Shown here one piece after another: positions 1-6,755 of a DNA stretch of 8,535 nt. The translations under genes and the position numbers were made by a program. Every line of letters begins with the position of its first letter. Positions within the stretch are counted from its first letter, which is position 1. Source of the stretch: an uncultured Caryophanales bacterium (GTDB lineage: Bacteria; Bacillota_I; Bacilli_A; Izemoplasmatales; Hujiaoplasmataceae); NCBI GenBank assembly GCA_937958685.1, contig CALGNF010000090.1, forward strand, positions 1 through 8,535, written 5' to 3'. A model generated the notes under the pieces. That model did not search any database. It was not told the DNA's origin and saw nothing but the letters and a program-made list of their open reading frames with translations.

Positions 1-14
1 CCAGCGCGGTTTTT
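1..14. terminator. Possible right half of a terminator stem, cut by the window edge
   Basis: The window opens with CCAGCGCGG followed directly by five T. On the plus strand this is what the 3' arm and U-tract of an intrinsic terminator look like. Read on the minus strand it would be an A-tract and the 5' arm, as in a bidirectional terminator that would also end the nuclease gene. The partner arm would lie before base 1, so the hairpin cannot be confirmed here. Confidence 0.25.
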
Positions 15-56
15 CTATTCCTTATTCTTGGGACTCTATTTCATTACAGCCCCTTT

Positions 57-1343
57 TCATCCATAGATCAACCTGACGAAATCAGGGTAGTCGATGAAGG
101 GGTTGCGATTGTTCTGATATGAGAAGATGACCTCGTTGCGGTTTCTTTCGAAATCGTCGGGGGGATCCATCACGTGCCACTGAAGCAACACGCTGAGCAT
201 CGCCATTTGATATGTGGATGGATTCGTGTCCACAAGTTCAAGGTCAAGACCGGGCGACTCGTACATCACGACCATATAGAAAAGAATTCTGGCGATGTCG
301 CCCTTGACCTCGTCGCGGGGACAATAACTGACAGTTGTTGTCGCATTTGCGAAGAATTTGTTACCTCTGCTTGAGTTTTCGCTCGGGTTGGCCGGCTTGA
401 GGTTCTGCAAATCGCTACCCACGTTTATCGATGAGTTGGAGACACTCACACCCAACAATGATTGTGGCCACACATGTTCCCGGTTCCACGTCACGCCGCT
501 ATCCCAAGCCGAACTGACCGAGGTTCCGCGATATACAAGAATCAGATTGTTAGTATTATTTGGATCCCGATCAGATTCGGCAAGGATCCACGTTGCATCC
601 CAATATGACTTTCGCGTCAATCCGGTATTGAGGATTTCATTCAAAGCGGTCTTGAGCGCATCGCCGCTCTTGTCTTCCGCCGTTTGATAATAAACGGGCA
701 ACCGGTAAGTCACCATGAAAGTGACCTTAATATCCATGTATGTGACGGCGACTTCTTTATTTCCATACGTGTCAAGAGCATCCATCTCGATCAGACAATC
801 ACGGGGATCGACTCCCATTTGATTACCATAGGTATCGGTATAGATGATTTGCATGTCGTCAATATCGATCATTTCGCCGATGACATAGACAATCTTTTCC
901 GGCGGGGTGACACTTAACGAAACCTGAACCGTGGTCGGCACAGTTGTGGTGGGTGTCGCCGTGGTGGTCACCGTAGTAGGCGTAGTCGTTTCTGTGATGA
1001 TCGTAGTGACCGTCGTCGTATAGGTGGTGGTCGAAGTTATGACTGTTGTCGGCGGCGGTGTAGTTGTAATTGTGGTCAGTGGCGCGGTGGGTGCCGTAGT
1101 AACGGTTGTTGTGCTTGGCAACGTCGTCTGCGTGGCAGTTGTGGTGGTGGTGACAGTCGTCTGCGTGGCAGTTGTCGTTTCGGTGATGGTCGTTGTGACT
1201 GTTGTTGCGGTCGACGACACGGTGGTTATCGTGGTCGTAGGAGGCCCATCGGTGGTTGTCCGTGACCAAAAACAGCCGGAGACGCCAAAAATCATCAGCG
1301 TCAATACGAGGAATATGAGGGTTTTTCTTCCGAAATAGTTCAT
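57..1343 (-). CDS. Secreted lipoprotein endonuclease I (EndA/NucM-type) with Thr-rich stalk and Ig-like domain
   Basis: Predicted surface-anchored nuclease of 428 residues that would cut extracellular DNA or RNA. Residues 1-24 form a lipoprotein signal (hydrophobic stretch 9-20, lipobox VSGC with Cys24). Residues about 28-139 are a Thr/Pro-rich low-complexity stalk. Residues about 141-214 resemble a bacterial Ig-like (Big_3-type) domain. Residues about 228-428 match the endonuclease I family: WNREHVWPQS (286-295), SDLQNLKPA (310-318), ENSSRGNKF (322-330), GDIARILFYM (348-357) and the C-terminal FERNRNE and NNRNPFIDYPD. By analogy with Vvn/EndA, Glu289-His290 and Asn323 are the likely catalytic and metal-binding residues. 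The ATG is preceded by AAGGA at 1353-1357 (minus strand), 9 nt away, which fixes the start. The gene is monocistronic here and divergent from the transporter operon. A nutritional role in nucleic-acid scavenging is inferred from location and family. The nuclease domain call is firm; the Ig-like call is moderate. Confidence 0.93.
   Translation of the reverse strand: MNYFGRKTLIFLVLTLMIFGVSGCFWSRTTTDGPPTTTITTVSSTATTVTTTITETTTATQTTVTTTTTATQTTLPSTTTVTTAPTAPLTTITTTPPPTTVITSTTTYTTTVTTIITETTTPTTVTTTATPTTTVPTTVQVSLSVTPPEKIVYVIGEMIDIDDMQIIYTDTYGNQMGVDPRDCLIEMDALDTYGNKEVAVTYMDIKVTFMVTYRLPVYYQTAEDKSGDALKTALNEILNTGLTRKSYWDATWILAESDRDPNNTNNLILVYRGTSVSSAWDSGVTWNREHVWPQSLLGVSVSNSSINVGSDLQNLKPANPSENSSRGNKFFANATTTVSYCPRDEVKGDIARILFYMVVMYESPGLDLELVDTNPSTYQMAMLSVLLQWHVMDPPDDFERNRNEVIFSYQNNRNPFIDYPDFVRLIYG
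927..1262 (-). repeat. Thr-rich low-complexity linker coding repeat
   Basis: This stretch encodes about 112 residues made mostly of Thr with Val, Pro, Ala and Ile, between the lipidated cysteine and the Ig-like domain. It contains an exact 20-bp direct repeat (1123-1142 and 1156-1175), offset by 33 bp or 11 codons, encoding the repeated TATQTT motif. Two related VTTTITETTT / VTTIITETTT segments also occur. Such tracts act as extended, often glycosylated stalks. At the DNA level they are prone to slippage and to assembly error, so the exact repeat number should be treated with caution. Confidence 0.8.
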
Positions 1344-1376
1344 TTCTAAATGTCCTTATCAGTTGTCTGTATACGA

Positions 1377-1385
1377 AGTATACCA
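1377..1385 (-). promoter_or_regulatory. Probable extended -10 promoter for the nuclease gene
   Basis: On the minus strand the sequence reads TGG-TATACT, an extended -10 element (TGnTATAAT with one mismatch). It ends 33 bp before the ATG and would give a leader of roughly 27 nt that contains the AAGGA ribosome site. No good -35 hexamer is seen at 16-18 bp, which is tolerated by extended -10 promoters. The element lies within the palindromic stretch GTATAC-gaa-GTATAC at 1369-1383, which could be a regulator site overlapping the promoter. Prediction only. Confidence 0.4.
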
Positions 1386-1456
1386 CAAAAAAAGGGTTTT
1401 AATACACGAAAACGATGCAGAAACACACGAAACTGGCAATCATTTCGGTTGTGGGG

Positions 1457-1485
1457 TTGCACTTCAACCTTATTATATATATAAT
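1457..1485 (+). promoter_or_regulatory. Weak candidate second promoter in the intergenic region
   Basis: TTGCAC (1457-1462) lies exactly 17 bp before a perfect TATAAT (1480-1485) on the plus strand. Only the TTG of the -35 matches consensus, and the -10 lies inside an alternating AT run, so chance is a real possibility. If active it would start near 1492 and transcribe either a short RNA or a long leader to oppA. The -35 overlaps a small GGTTG-cactt-CAACC inverted repeat (1456-1470). Confidence 0.25.
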
Positions 1486-1700
1486 ATAAGATAAGACTGG
1501 AGGTGGTCATTACATTCGAGACATGAAAAATGCAGATCAAATGGATTAGATTGGCTTTGCTTTATTGTTTCATGTCAAATATGCAACATCATTTTCGTCT
1601 CTTTCCGGAGCTTGCTGTTTCCTGAAAAATCGTCCAGATCATGTCATCAAGGTGAGACAATGCCTTTAGCAGTGAGCAATCGGAAAAATCGCAAGATTTA

Positions 1701-1738
1701 GGCGTTAAAAGGCAAAAAAACGCCAAAAAGAAAGCGTT
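1701..1738 (+). repeat. Inverted repeat GGCGTT/AACGCC with a third overlapping arm
   Basis: GGCGTT (1701-1706) can pair with AACGCC (1719-1724), and AACGC of the same arm can instead pair with GCGTT (1734-1738), giving two mutually exclusive hairpins. The element ends 27 bp before the -35 box of the oppA promoter. It may be an operator or a weak terminator for transcription arriving from upstream, but no T-tract follows, so I do not call it a terminator. Confidence 0.3.
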
Positions 1739-1765
1739 ATCACGAAAAAAAGTAATATAATCTTA

Positions 1766-1794
1766 TTGACTTTATCACCGCTATCATATATAAC
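1766..1794 (+). promoter_or_regulatory. Promoter of the opp operon
   Basis: TTGACT (1766-1771), a 17-bp spacer, then TATAAC (1789-1794): each hexamer matches the housekeeping sigma-A consensus at 5 of 6 positions, with ideal spacing. The predicted start is near 1801, giving a leader of about 40 nt with AAGGAG at 1827-1832. The TTG of the -35 is in frame with the downstream gene and can be mistaken for a start codon. Confidence 0.75.
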
Positions 1795-1840
1795 ATTTAT
1801 ATATTCGGAAAGAATAAATTTTTCACAAGGAGAGAAAGAA

Positions 1841-3766
1841 ATGAAGAAAATATTGGGTTTGTTTTTCACGTTGATTCTTGCTGTGACCCTGTTCGCATGC
1901 GAAGAAGCAACAACAACCGTTCCCGTGACGACGGCAGCGCCGACGACCACGACAGCGGCCCCGACAACCACGGTTGCACCTCTCAAATATTCTGAGGGCG
2001 TGTATTTCGAGGGTGTCAAGCTTCTAGGCGATTACGAGTTCTCGTTGACGATCGATCCGGAAGAGCTCCCCTATTTCTATGAGACACTGTATGCTTCGGT
2101 CGGACCAATGCCGATGCACGTGCTCGCTCCCAGCTTCGCCAGAATCATCTCCGGCGACGATGGGTCGACATTGAGTAAGGGTTTCGAATTGATCTCCAAC
2201 ATCATCAGCCTCACCGGATATCGTTATTATCCGACGGTAACCGCTGGTCCGTACAAGTTTGTCAGCTTTGTTAACCAGGTTGTCACACTTGATATTGATC
2301 CGCTGTTCAAAGGCAACTACAATGGTGACACTCCTGTTATCGAGAGAATCATCCAAAGAAGAGTCAACCAGACATTTGACGTTGACCTTGTAATCTCTGG
2401 TGAAATCGATCTCGTCACGGGCGTCATCGAAGGCAGCAAGATTGAAGCTGCTGACGAAGCCGCAACCGCCGATCTCGATTACTACAACCGTAATGGCTAT
2501 GGCCTGTTGGCCATGACCGGCGACTTCGGCCCAACGGCTGATGTCAAGGTTCGTCAGGCTATCGCTCACATCACCGACCGTCAATATGTCACCGACGTTG
2601 TTCTCGGCGGCTATGGCTCGATCGTTTACAGTGAGTACGGCTTGGCACAATGGATGTATCAACAAGCTGCCGAAGACGACGAATGGCTCGATGCACTTGA
2701 GACCTACGACTTCAACATCGACGCAGCTAACGACCTGTTGGACGAGACTGAGTGGAAGTATGAATCCAACGGCACCACCCTGTGGGATGCCACTAAAGCC
2801 ACCGCTACCAACGAATACTACAGACACAACGCTGACGGCGTCGTCATGGAAATCAAACACTTTGGTACGGAAAACAATGATGTTACGACTTCATTGAGAG
2901 ACAAGTTCGTCCTGAATATGCCTTTGGTCGGTATCAAATACGCGATCACGATCGGCACATTCGACACGCTCCTTGACCACTACTATTATGGTTATGAACT
3001 CGGCGACGACAGAGTCTATCACATGTTCAATCTGGCCACCAACTTCGGCACCGCCTATGACCCATACTACAGCTGGCATAGCGACTGGTACGGCACTTGG
3101 TACAACCCGACTGGCATGCAGAATGATGATATCGACGAGCTGACGGTAGCCATGAGATCACTCGATCCAGAAGCGAAAGACGAATATCTCGTACTTTGGA
3201 AAGAGTATCAACTTCTTTGGAACTCGCTGGTTCCGTTCGTCCCGCTGTACTCGAACCAATATTATGACGTCTTTGACGCCAACCTTGGGACGACCCGCGA
3301 AGGCGCAACCGGCATCGGCACGACTTCCTTCTTCAACTGGACCGCTGCCATCAACACGCTGAGCTATGCTACGGACACAGAGAACGACGTCTTGGTTGTT
3401 GGCGTTCCCGAGATGAACGGTGAGTTCATCGCCGGTTTCGGCAACAGCGCTTATGACAACTATATCAGAAGCTTGATCTATGGCTATGGCACTTATGCTG
3501 TCACTCCGGGCGGCGAAATCGTTCTGAACGAGACCGTCGTCGAAGATCTGGAAGTTGTTGAAAACGAAGACGGCTCCAAGACCTACACGTTCACGATTCA
3601 TGATGATTTGTTCTGGTCAGATGGCCAAGGCATCACTGCCGCTGACTTCGTGTTCGCCATCCTCTTCCAGGCTTCGGCCGAGTGGAGAAGAGCCGGCGCC
3701 ACCTCAACTGCTGGCGAAGGCTTGGTTGGCTACAGCACCTACAGAACCGGAGCGCCCAAGGCTTAA
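1841..3766 (+). CDS. oppA: OppA-like lipoprotein, family-5 solute-binding domain in circularly permuted order
   Basis: Predicted 641-residue lipid-anchored binding protein that would capture peptides for the importer encoded downstream. Residues 1-20 form a lipoprotein signal (lipobox LFAC, Cys20), followed by a Thr-rich linker (23-47). Residues about 50-510 match the middle and C-terminal parts of SBP_5: GVKLLGDYEFSLTI..LPYFY (58-80), AGPYKFVSF (135-143) and ADVKVRQAIAHITDR (233-247). Residues about 515-636 then match the part normally found first: DVLVVGVPE (516-524), YTFTIHDDLFWSDG (582-595) and ITAADFVFA (598-606). Joining the C-terminal end (YSTYRTG) to the N-terminal end (SEGVYFEGVK) rebuilds the usual SBP_5 order with no obvious gap or duplication. 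The start is set by AAGGAG 8 nt upstream; an upstream in-frame TTG lies in the promoter. Peptide as substrate is inferred from the operon. Natural permutation fits best, but rearrangement in a clone or assembly is not excluded. Confidence 0.88.
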   Translation: MKKILGLFFTLILAVTLFACEEATTTVPVTTAAPTTTTAAPTTTVAPLKYSEGVYFEGVKLLGDYEFSLTIDPEELPYFYETLYASVGPMPMHVLAPSFARIISGDDGSTLSKGFELISNIISLTGYRYYPTVTAGPYKFVSFVNQVVTLDIDPLFKGNYNGDTPVIERIIQRRVNQTFDVDLVISGEIDLVTGVIEGSKIEAADEAATADLDYYNRNGYGLLAMTGDFGPTADVKVRQAIAHITDRQYVTDVVLGGYGSIVYSEYGLAQWMYQQAAEDDEWLDALETYDFNIDAANDLLDETEWKYESNGTTLWDATKATATNEYYRHNADGVVMEIKHFGTENNDVTTSLRDKFVLNMPLVGIKYAITIGTFDTLLDHYYYGYELGDDRVYHMFNLATNFGTAYDPYYSWHSDWYGTWYNPTGMQNDDIDELTVAMRSLDPEAKDEYLVLWKEYQLLWNSLVPFVPLYSNQYYDVFDANLGTTREGATGIGTTSFFNWTAAINTLSYATDTENDVLVVGVPEMNGEFIAGFGNSAYDNYIRSLIYGYGTYAVTPGGEIVLNETVVEDLEVVENEDGSKTYTFTIHDDLFWSDGQGITAADFVFAILFQASAEWRRAGATSTAGEGLVGYSTYRTGAPKA

Positions 3767-3816
3767 TCCGTCTGCAATCCGAAAACGCTAATTCTTTACA
3801 ACAAGTTTTATGATGA

Positions 3817-3855
3817 GAAAAGGGGAGAGTAGCACTTATACTCTCCCTACTTTTC
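3817..3855 (+). terminator. oppA-oppB intergenic hairpin: attenuator or mRNA stabiliser
   Basis: GGGAGAGTA (3823-3831) pairs perfectly with TACTCTCCC (3839-3847) around a 7-nt loop. The stem extends through GAAAAG (3817-3822) with CTTTTC (3850-3855) after a 2-nt bulge, giving about 15 bp in total. The CTTTTC supplies only a short T-run, so it would be a partial terminator at best. Its position suits raising oppA expression over the membrane and ATPase genes, a common arrangement in binding-protein operons. It ends just before the oppB ribosome site (AAAAGGAG, 3858-3865). CTTTTC could alternatively pair with the AAAAG of that site, which might tie stem formation to oppB translation, but that helix is short and AU-rich. 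Confidence 0.6.
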
Positions 3856-3871
3856 GGAAAAGGAGAACCAC

Positions 3872-4846
3872 ATGCTGAAGTTTTTTGGGAGGAGAATCTT
3901 ATCATTGATTCCGGTGATCATTATCATTTCGATAATGCTTTTCACCATCATGAAAATGATGCCGGGCGACCCTGTCAGATACATGCTTCCTCCCGGAATG
4001 ATCCAAGATCCGGAAATCTATGAGCTTTTATACCAAGAAGCTTACCGAAAATTGGGACTTGACAAGTCAATCCCGGAACAATACCTGATATGGGTAAAAA
4101 ATATGCTGACAGGTGATTTCGGCTATTCCTCATACTGGCGCCAGGAAGCCAAGGAAGTCATCAAGGAGCCCCTGGTCAACAGTATCTTGATCAACGTGTT
4201 TTCCATCGGGATCGCGTTCTTGATTTCGATTCCCGTTGGCATCAAATCGGCCGTGAAAAAGGATTCCTTCACGGATCGCGGCTGGCAAGTATTCTCCCTG
4301 TTCGGCATGTCGATGCCAACCTTTTTCATCGGATTGACATTGATCTACCTAGTATCGCTTAAGCTTGGATGGTTACCCTCGGGAGGTATGCCCTATGAGG
4401 CGCCTGGGACCGTCGGTTTTTACCTGTCTTATCTCAAATACCTGATTCTTCCGGTAGTGACCCTCACCATCGGTGCCCTTGCCGGCACGATTCGCTACGT
4501 CCGGGGCTCGATGCTGGAAGCACTCAGCAGAGACTATATCAGAACCGCAAGAGCCAAAGGCTTGCGTGAAAAAGTAGTCATTTACACGCATGCTTTCCGC
4601 AACGCCTTGATTCCGGTCGTGACGATCATGTCGTTTTCGATCATCGGCCTTTTCGGGGGCTCGGCCATTACCGAACAGATCTTCGTCTGGAACGGTATCG
4701 GCACGGTGCTGATCAAAGCTTTGAACAATAAAGATTATAATGTTGTATTGTTAATGAATATGTTCTATGCTGTCTTGGCTTTGGCGGCGAACATAATAAT
4801 GGATATCAGCTACGCGCTGGTCGACCCGCGCGTCAAATTGGAGTAG
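3872..4846 (+). CDS. oppB: Peptide ABC transporter permease OppB/DppB
   Basis: Inner-membrane permease of 324 residues, the usual length for OppB/DppB; it pairs with OppC to form the transport channel. The N terminus (FFGRRILSLIPVI) and the PGDP at 31-34 are typical of the family. The external region has LGLDKSIPEQYLIWVKNML (61-79) and GDFGYS (81-86). Probable membrane segments lie near 9-29, 103-126, 139-163, 187-208, 245-263 and 291-313. The EAA loop that contacts the ATPases runs from about 218 to 245 (SRDYIRTARAKGLR, then HAFRNALIPVV), with the invariant Gly at 230. It ends in the family-typical VDPRVKLE. AAAAGGAG sits 6 nt before the ATG. The oppC start follows 10 bp after its stop. Nothing unusual was seen in it. 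Dipeptide, oligopeptide or nickel specificity cannot be read from the permease. Confidence 0.96.
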   Translation: MLKFFGRRILSLIPVIIIISIMLFTIMKMMPGDPVRYMLPPGMIQDPEIYELLYQEAYRKLGLDKSIPEQYLIWVKNMLTGDFGYSSYWRQEAKEVIKEPLVNSILINVFSIGIAFLISIPVGIKSAVKKDSFTDRGWQVFSLFGMSMPTFFIGLTLIYLVSLKLGWLPSGGMPYEAPGTVGFYLSYLKYLILPVVTLTIGALAGTIRYVRGSMLEALSRDYIRTARAKGLREKVVIYTHAFRNALIPVVTIMSFSIIGLFGGSAITEQIFVWNGIGTVLIKALNNKDYNVVLLMNMFYAVLALAANIIMDISYALVDPRVKLE

Positions 4847-4856
4847 GGGTGACGAC

Positions 4857-6746
4857 ATGGAGACAATCAAAAAAATCCTCAAGTCGTTAGCCGACATGCT
4901 CAAACGCCTGTTCGTGCCGCAGAAAAACATCCGCAGCATTCTTGAAGAAGAGGCGCTCTCAAGTCCAGGCAAGATGGTTGCCAAGAAATTCATCCGCAAT
5001 CGCCTCGCCATCATCGGCCTCTTTGGTTTCGCCTTCATGCTGTTCTTCACGTTCGGGCTGTCGATTTTCATTCCCTTGGATCTCTTTAGATCCAACGCCC
5101 ATCACGCCAACCTACCGCCAAATTACAGTTACCTGAATTATCCGCACGCACTTGAGCGGGAGGGAGTCGTCAAAATCGATTCCGGAGTCGCCTTTTCCAT
5201 CGGTCTCTCCGAAGAAGGAAACATCTTCATTTGGGGTTCCAACGTCGAAGGAGTCAAGGACATCCCCGATGAAGTCAGGGATGCCAACATCGTCTACATT
5301 TCTTCCGGCACCCGGCACGTGATTGCCATCGATGATGAGGACAACATCTACATGTGGGGCAAGAACCACATGCAACAGGCACAGATTGATCCACGCTATG
5401 CCGCAGATTTCGAAGTTGATCCCCTCGTTTATCTCAAAGGTGGCTATGACCGCACCATCGGCATCACGGAGTCCGGATCGACCTATGTCTGGGGCGTCGG
5501 CACCAAAATCGCCGGACAGCCGTTGTTGCGCTCACCCTACATCTATCGCGACTCGCTAAGCAACCAGATCAAAGCTGTCATGGCTGCCGGCAACAACAAC
5601 AACATGGTGGTTCTGCTTGAAGACGGGACCATCAGAGTGGAAGGCAGCAACAGCGCCATCAGGAGAAGTGTGCCGACAGAACTGACAGACGGCACTGTCT
5701 TCGTCGTCAAAATCGCCTTAACCTATGAGAATGCCTTTGCGATCGATGATCAGGGCAACCTTTATGGCTGGGGCAGTTCCAGCCGCGAATTGATCAATGT
5801 CACCAACAATCTGGGGGAACTTATCAAGTACATCCCCGATGAGGCGATGACCAACATCGCCGACATCCAAACCGGTTATGAGCACGCCGTCGTGTTGACC
5901 AAGGATGGAAAAGTGTACGCCTGGGGCAGCAACGCCCTCAAGCAACTGAATGTTCCCAAATTGGAAAACGTGGACAGAATCTTCGTCAATGCTTTCCAAA
6001 ATTATGCCATCATCGATGGCAATATCGAAGCCTGGGGTTTAAAAGGCTTCCTGCTCGGAACCGATGAGGCCGGCCGCGATTTCGTGATCCAGTTGATTCA
6101 CGGTGGAAAAATCACGATGACTGTCGGTTTTGTCGCGGTCATCATCTCCGTCATCATCGGCACCGTGGTCGGTTTGACCGCCGGTTATGTTGGCGGCAAA
6201 GTCGACAATCTCCTCATGCGGTTTGCCGAAATCGTTTCCTCGTTCCCCTTCCTGCCTTTTGCCATCACCCTGTCAGCCTTGCTGCTGGAGTCGGCGACCA
6301 CGGAGATCCAACGCATCATGATGATCATGGTGGTCCTGGGTGTCCTCAGCTGGCCGGGACTCGCGCGTTTGATCAGGGGACAGATCCTTTCTGAGAGGGA
6401 ACGTGATTACGTGCTCGCCGCCAAGGCGCTCGGCATCAAGCAAAATCATATCATCTGGCGTCACATTTTCCCGGCGGTCACCAGCATCGTGCTCGTCAAC
6501 CTGACTCTGGGTTATGCAGGATCGCTCTTGACAGAGGCGGGCTTGTCCTTCCTGGGCTTCGGTGTCCAAAAACCGAGTCCTTCCTGGGGCAACATCCTAA
6601 CTGTGGCCCAAAACGCCGACGTCTTCAAATTCTACTGGTGGCGTTGGGTTCTGCCTGGCGTTTGTATCATTATCGCCGCTTTGAGCATCAACTTGATCGG
6701 CGACGCGCTTCGGGACGCAATGGACCCGAAGAACAACGAAAGGTAG
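4857..6746 (+). CDS. oppC: Peptide ABC transporter permease OppC with inserted RCC1-like beta-propeller
   Basis: Second permease subunit, 629 residues against about 300 for the family. Residues 1-49 are cytoplasmic and basic (KKFIRNR just before TM1), and TM1 spans about 50-73. Residues about 103-396 form an inserted set of seven RCC1-type repeats. The permease resumes at LLGTDEAGRD (399-408), the conserved motif that normally follows the first external loop, and continues with membrane segments near 420-445, 452-478, 487-506, 540-563 and 598-617. The EAA loop is about 511-547 (SERERDYVLAAKALGI, Gly526, then HIFPAVTSIVLV). By the positive-inside rule and family topology, the propeller faces outside. 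Both halves of the permease are intact and in frame, so this looks like a genuine domain insertion and not a broken gene. An AGGGGTG site lies 5 nt before the ATG. The propeller's role is unknown; docking of the binding protein or capture of substrate is speculation. Confidence 0.95.
   Translation: METIKKILKSLADMLKRLFVPQKNIRSILEEEALSSPGKMVAKKFIRNRLAIIGLFGFAFMLFFTFGLSIFIPLDLFRSNAHHANLPPNYSYLNYPHALEREGVVKIDSGVAFSIGLSEEGNIFIWGSNVEGVKDIPDEVRDANIVYISSGTRHVIAIDDEDNIYMWGKNHMQQAQIDPRYAADFEVDPLVYLKGGYDRTIGITESGSTYVWGVGTKIAGQPLLRSPYIYRDSLSNQIKAVMAAGNNNNMVVLLEDGTIRVEGSNSAIRRSVPTELTDGTVFVVKIALTYENAFAIDDQGNLYGWGSSSRELINVTNNLGELIKYIPDEAMTNIADIQTGYEHAVVLTKDGKVYAWGSNALKQLNVPKLENVDRIFVNAFQNYAIIDGNIEAWGLKGFLLGTDEAGRDFVIQLIHGGKITMTVGFVAVIISVIIGTVVGLTAGYVGGKVDNLLMRFAEIVSSFPFLPFAITLSALLLESATTEIQRIMMIMVVLGVLSWPGLARLIRGQILSERERDYVLAAKALGIKQNHIIWRHIFPAVTSIVLVNLTLGYAGSLLTEAGLSFLGFGVQKPSPSWGNILTVAQNADVFKFYWWRWVLPGVCIIIAALSINLIGDALRDAMDPKNNER
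5163..6044 (+). repeat. Seven RCC1-type repeats encoded inside oppC
   Basis: The repeats are visible as a recurring pattern: a short strand, Gly/Tyr-His-like turn, a hydrophobic strand, D/E-x-G/D-N, then x-W-G. The W-G pairs fall at residues 126, 167, 212, 262 (here VEG, Trp replaced), 305, 356 and 393 of the permease, spaced about 37-51 residues apart. Examples are HVIAIDDEDNIYMWG, HAVVLTKDGKVYAWG and NYAIIDGNIEAWG. Seven units fit one closed RCC1 beta-propeller. The repeats have diverged at DNA level, so the insertion does not look recent. Confidence 0.88.
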
Positions 6747-6755
6747 GTGTGCCCG

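Larger units (their letters stand above)
1386..1765. other. Intergenic region between divergent nuclease and transporter genes
   Basis: I see no supported gene in this 380-bp AT-rich stretch. It holds an AT-rich core (1471-1489) with a perfect TATAAT at 1480-1485, a GGAGGTGG Shine-Dalgarno-like sequence at 1499-1506 with only an 8-codon ORF behind it (1523-1549, spacing too long), a small AAATC-GCAA-GATTT hairpin (1686-1699), and the GGCGTT/AACGCC inverted repeat listed separately. No tRNA-like cloverleaf or recognisable riboswitch was found by eye. Confidence 0.5.

Noticed and set aside
859..1386. 175-codon minus-strand ORF rich in His, Asn and Asp, and 1024-1338 plus-strand ORF rich in Val
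   Set aside because: Both are other-frame readings of the Thr-rich repeat of the nuclease gene; their composition is a by-product of the ACN-type repeats.
1766..1840. A longer OppA start at TTG 1766, adding 25 residues
   Set aside because: The TTG is the -35 hexamer of a near-consensus promoter, the added residues would precede a complete lipoprotein signal, and ATG 1841 has its own AAGGAG site.
2024..2860. 278-codon minus-strand ORF opposite oppA
   Set aside because: It is a shadow of the oppA reading frame, with no recognisable domain, no ribosome site and no plausible context.
4857..6746. Possibility that OppC is a misassembled fusion of a permease and a separate RCC1 gene
   Set aside because: The permease halves flank the repeats in the correct order and in frame, resuming exactly at the conserved LGTDEAGRD motif, with no internal start or stop and no change in base composition visible by eye.
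6747..6755. GTG start for OppD directly after the oppC stop
   Set aside because: The AGGTG ribosome site would overlap this start; ATG 6756 has correct spacing and matches the usual family N terminus.
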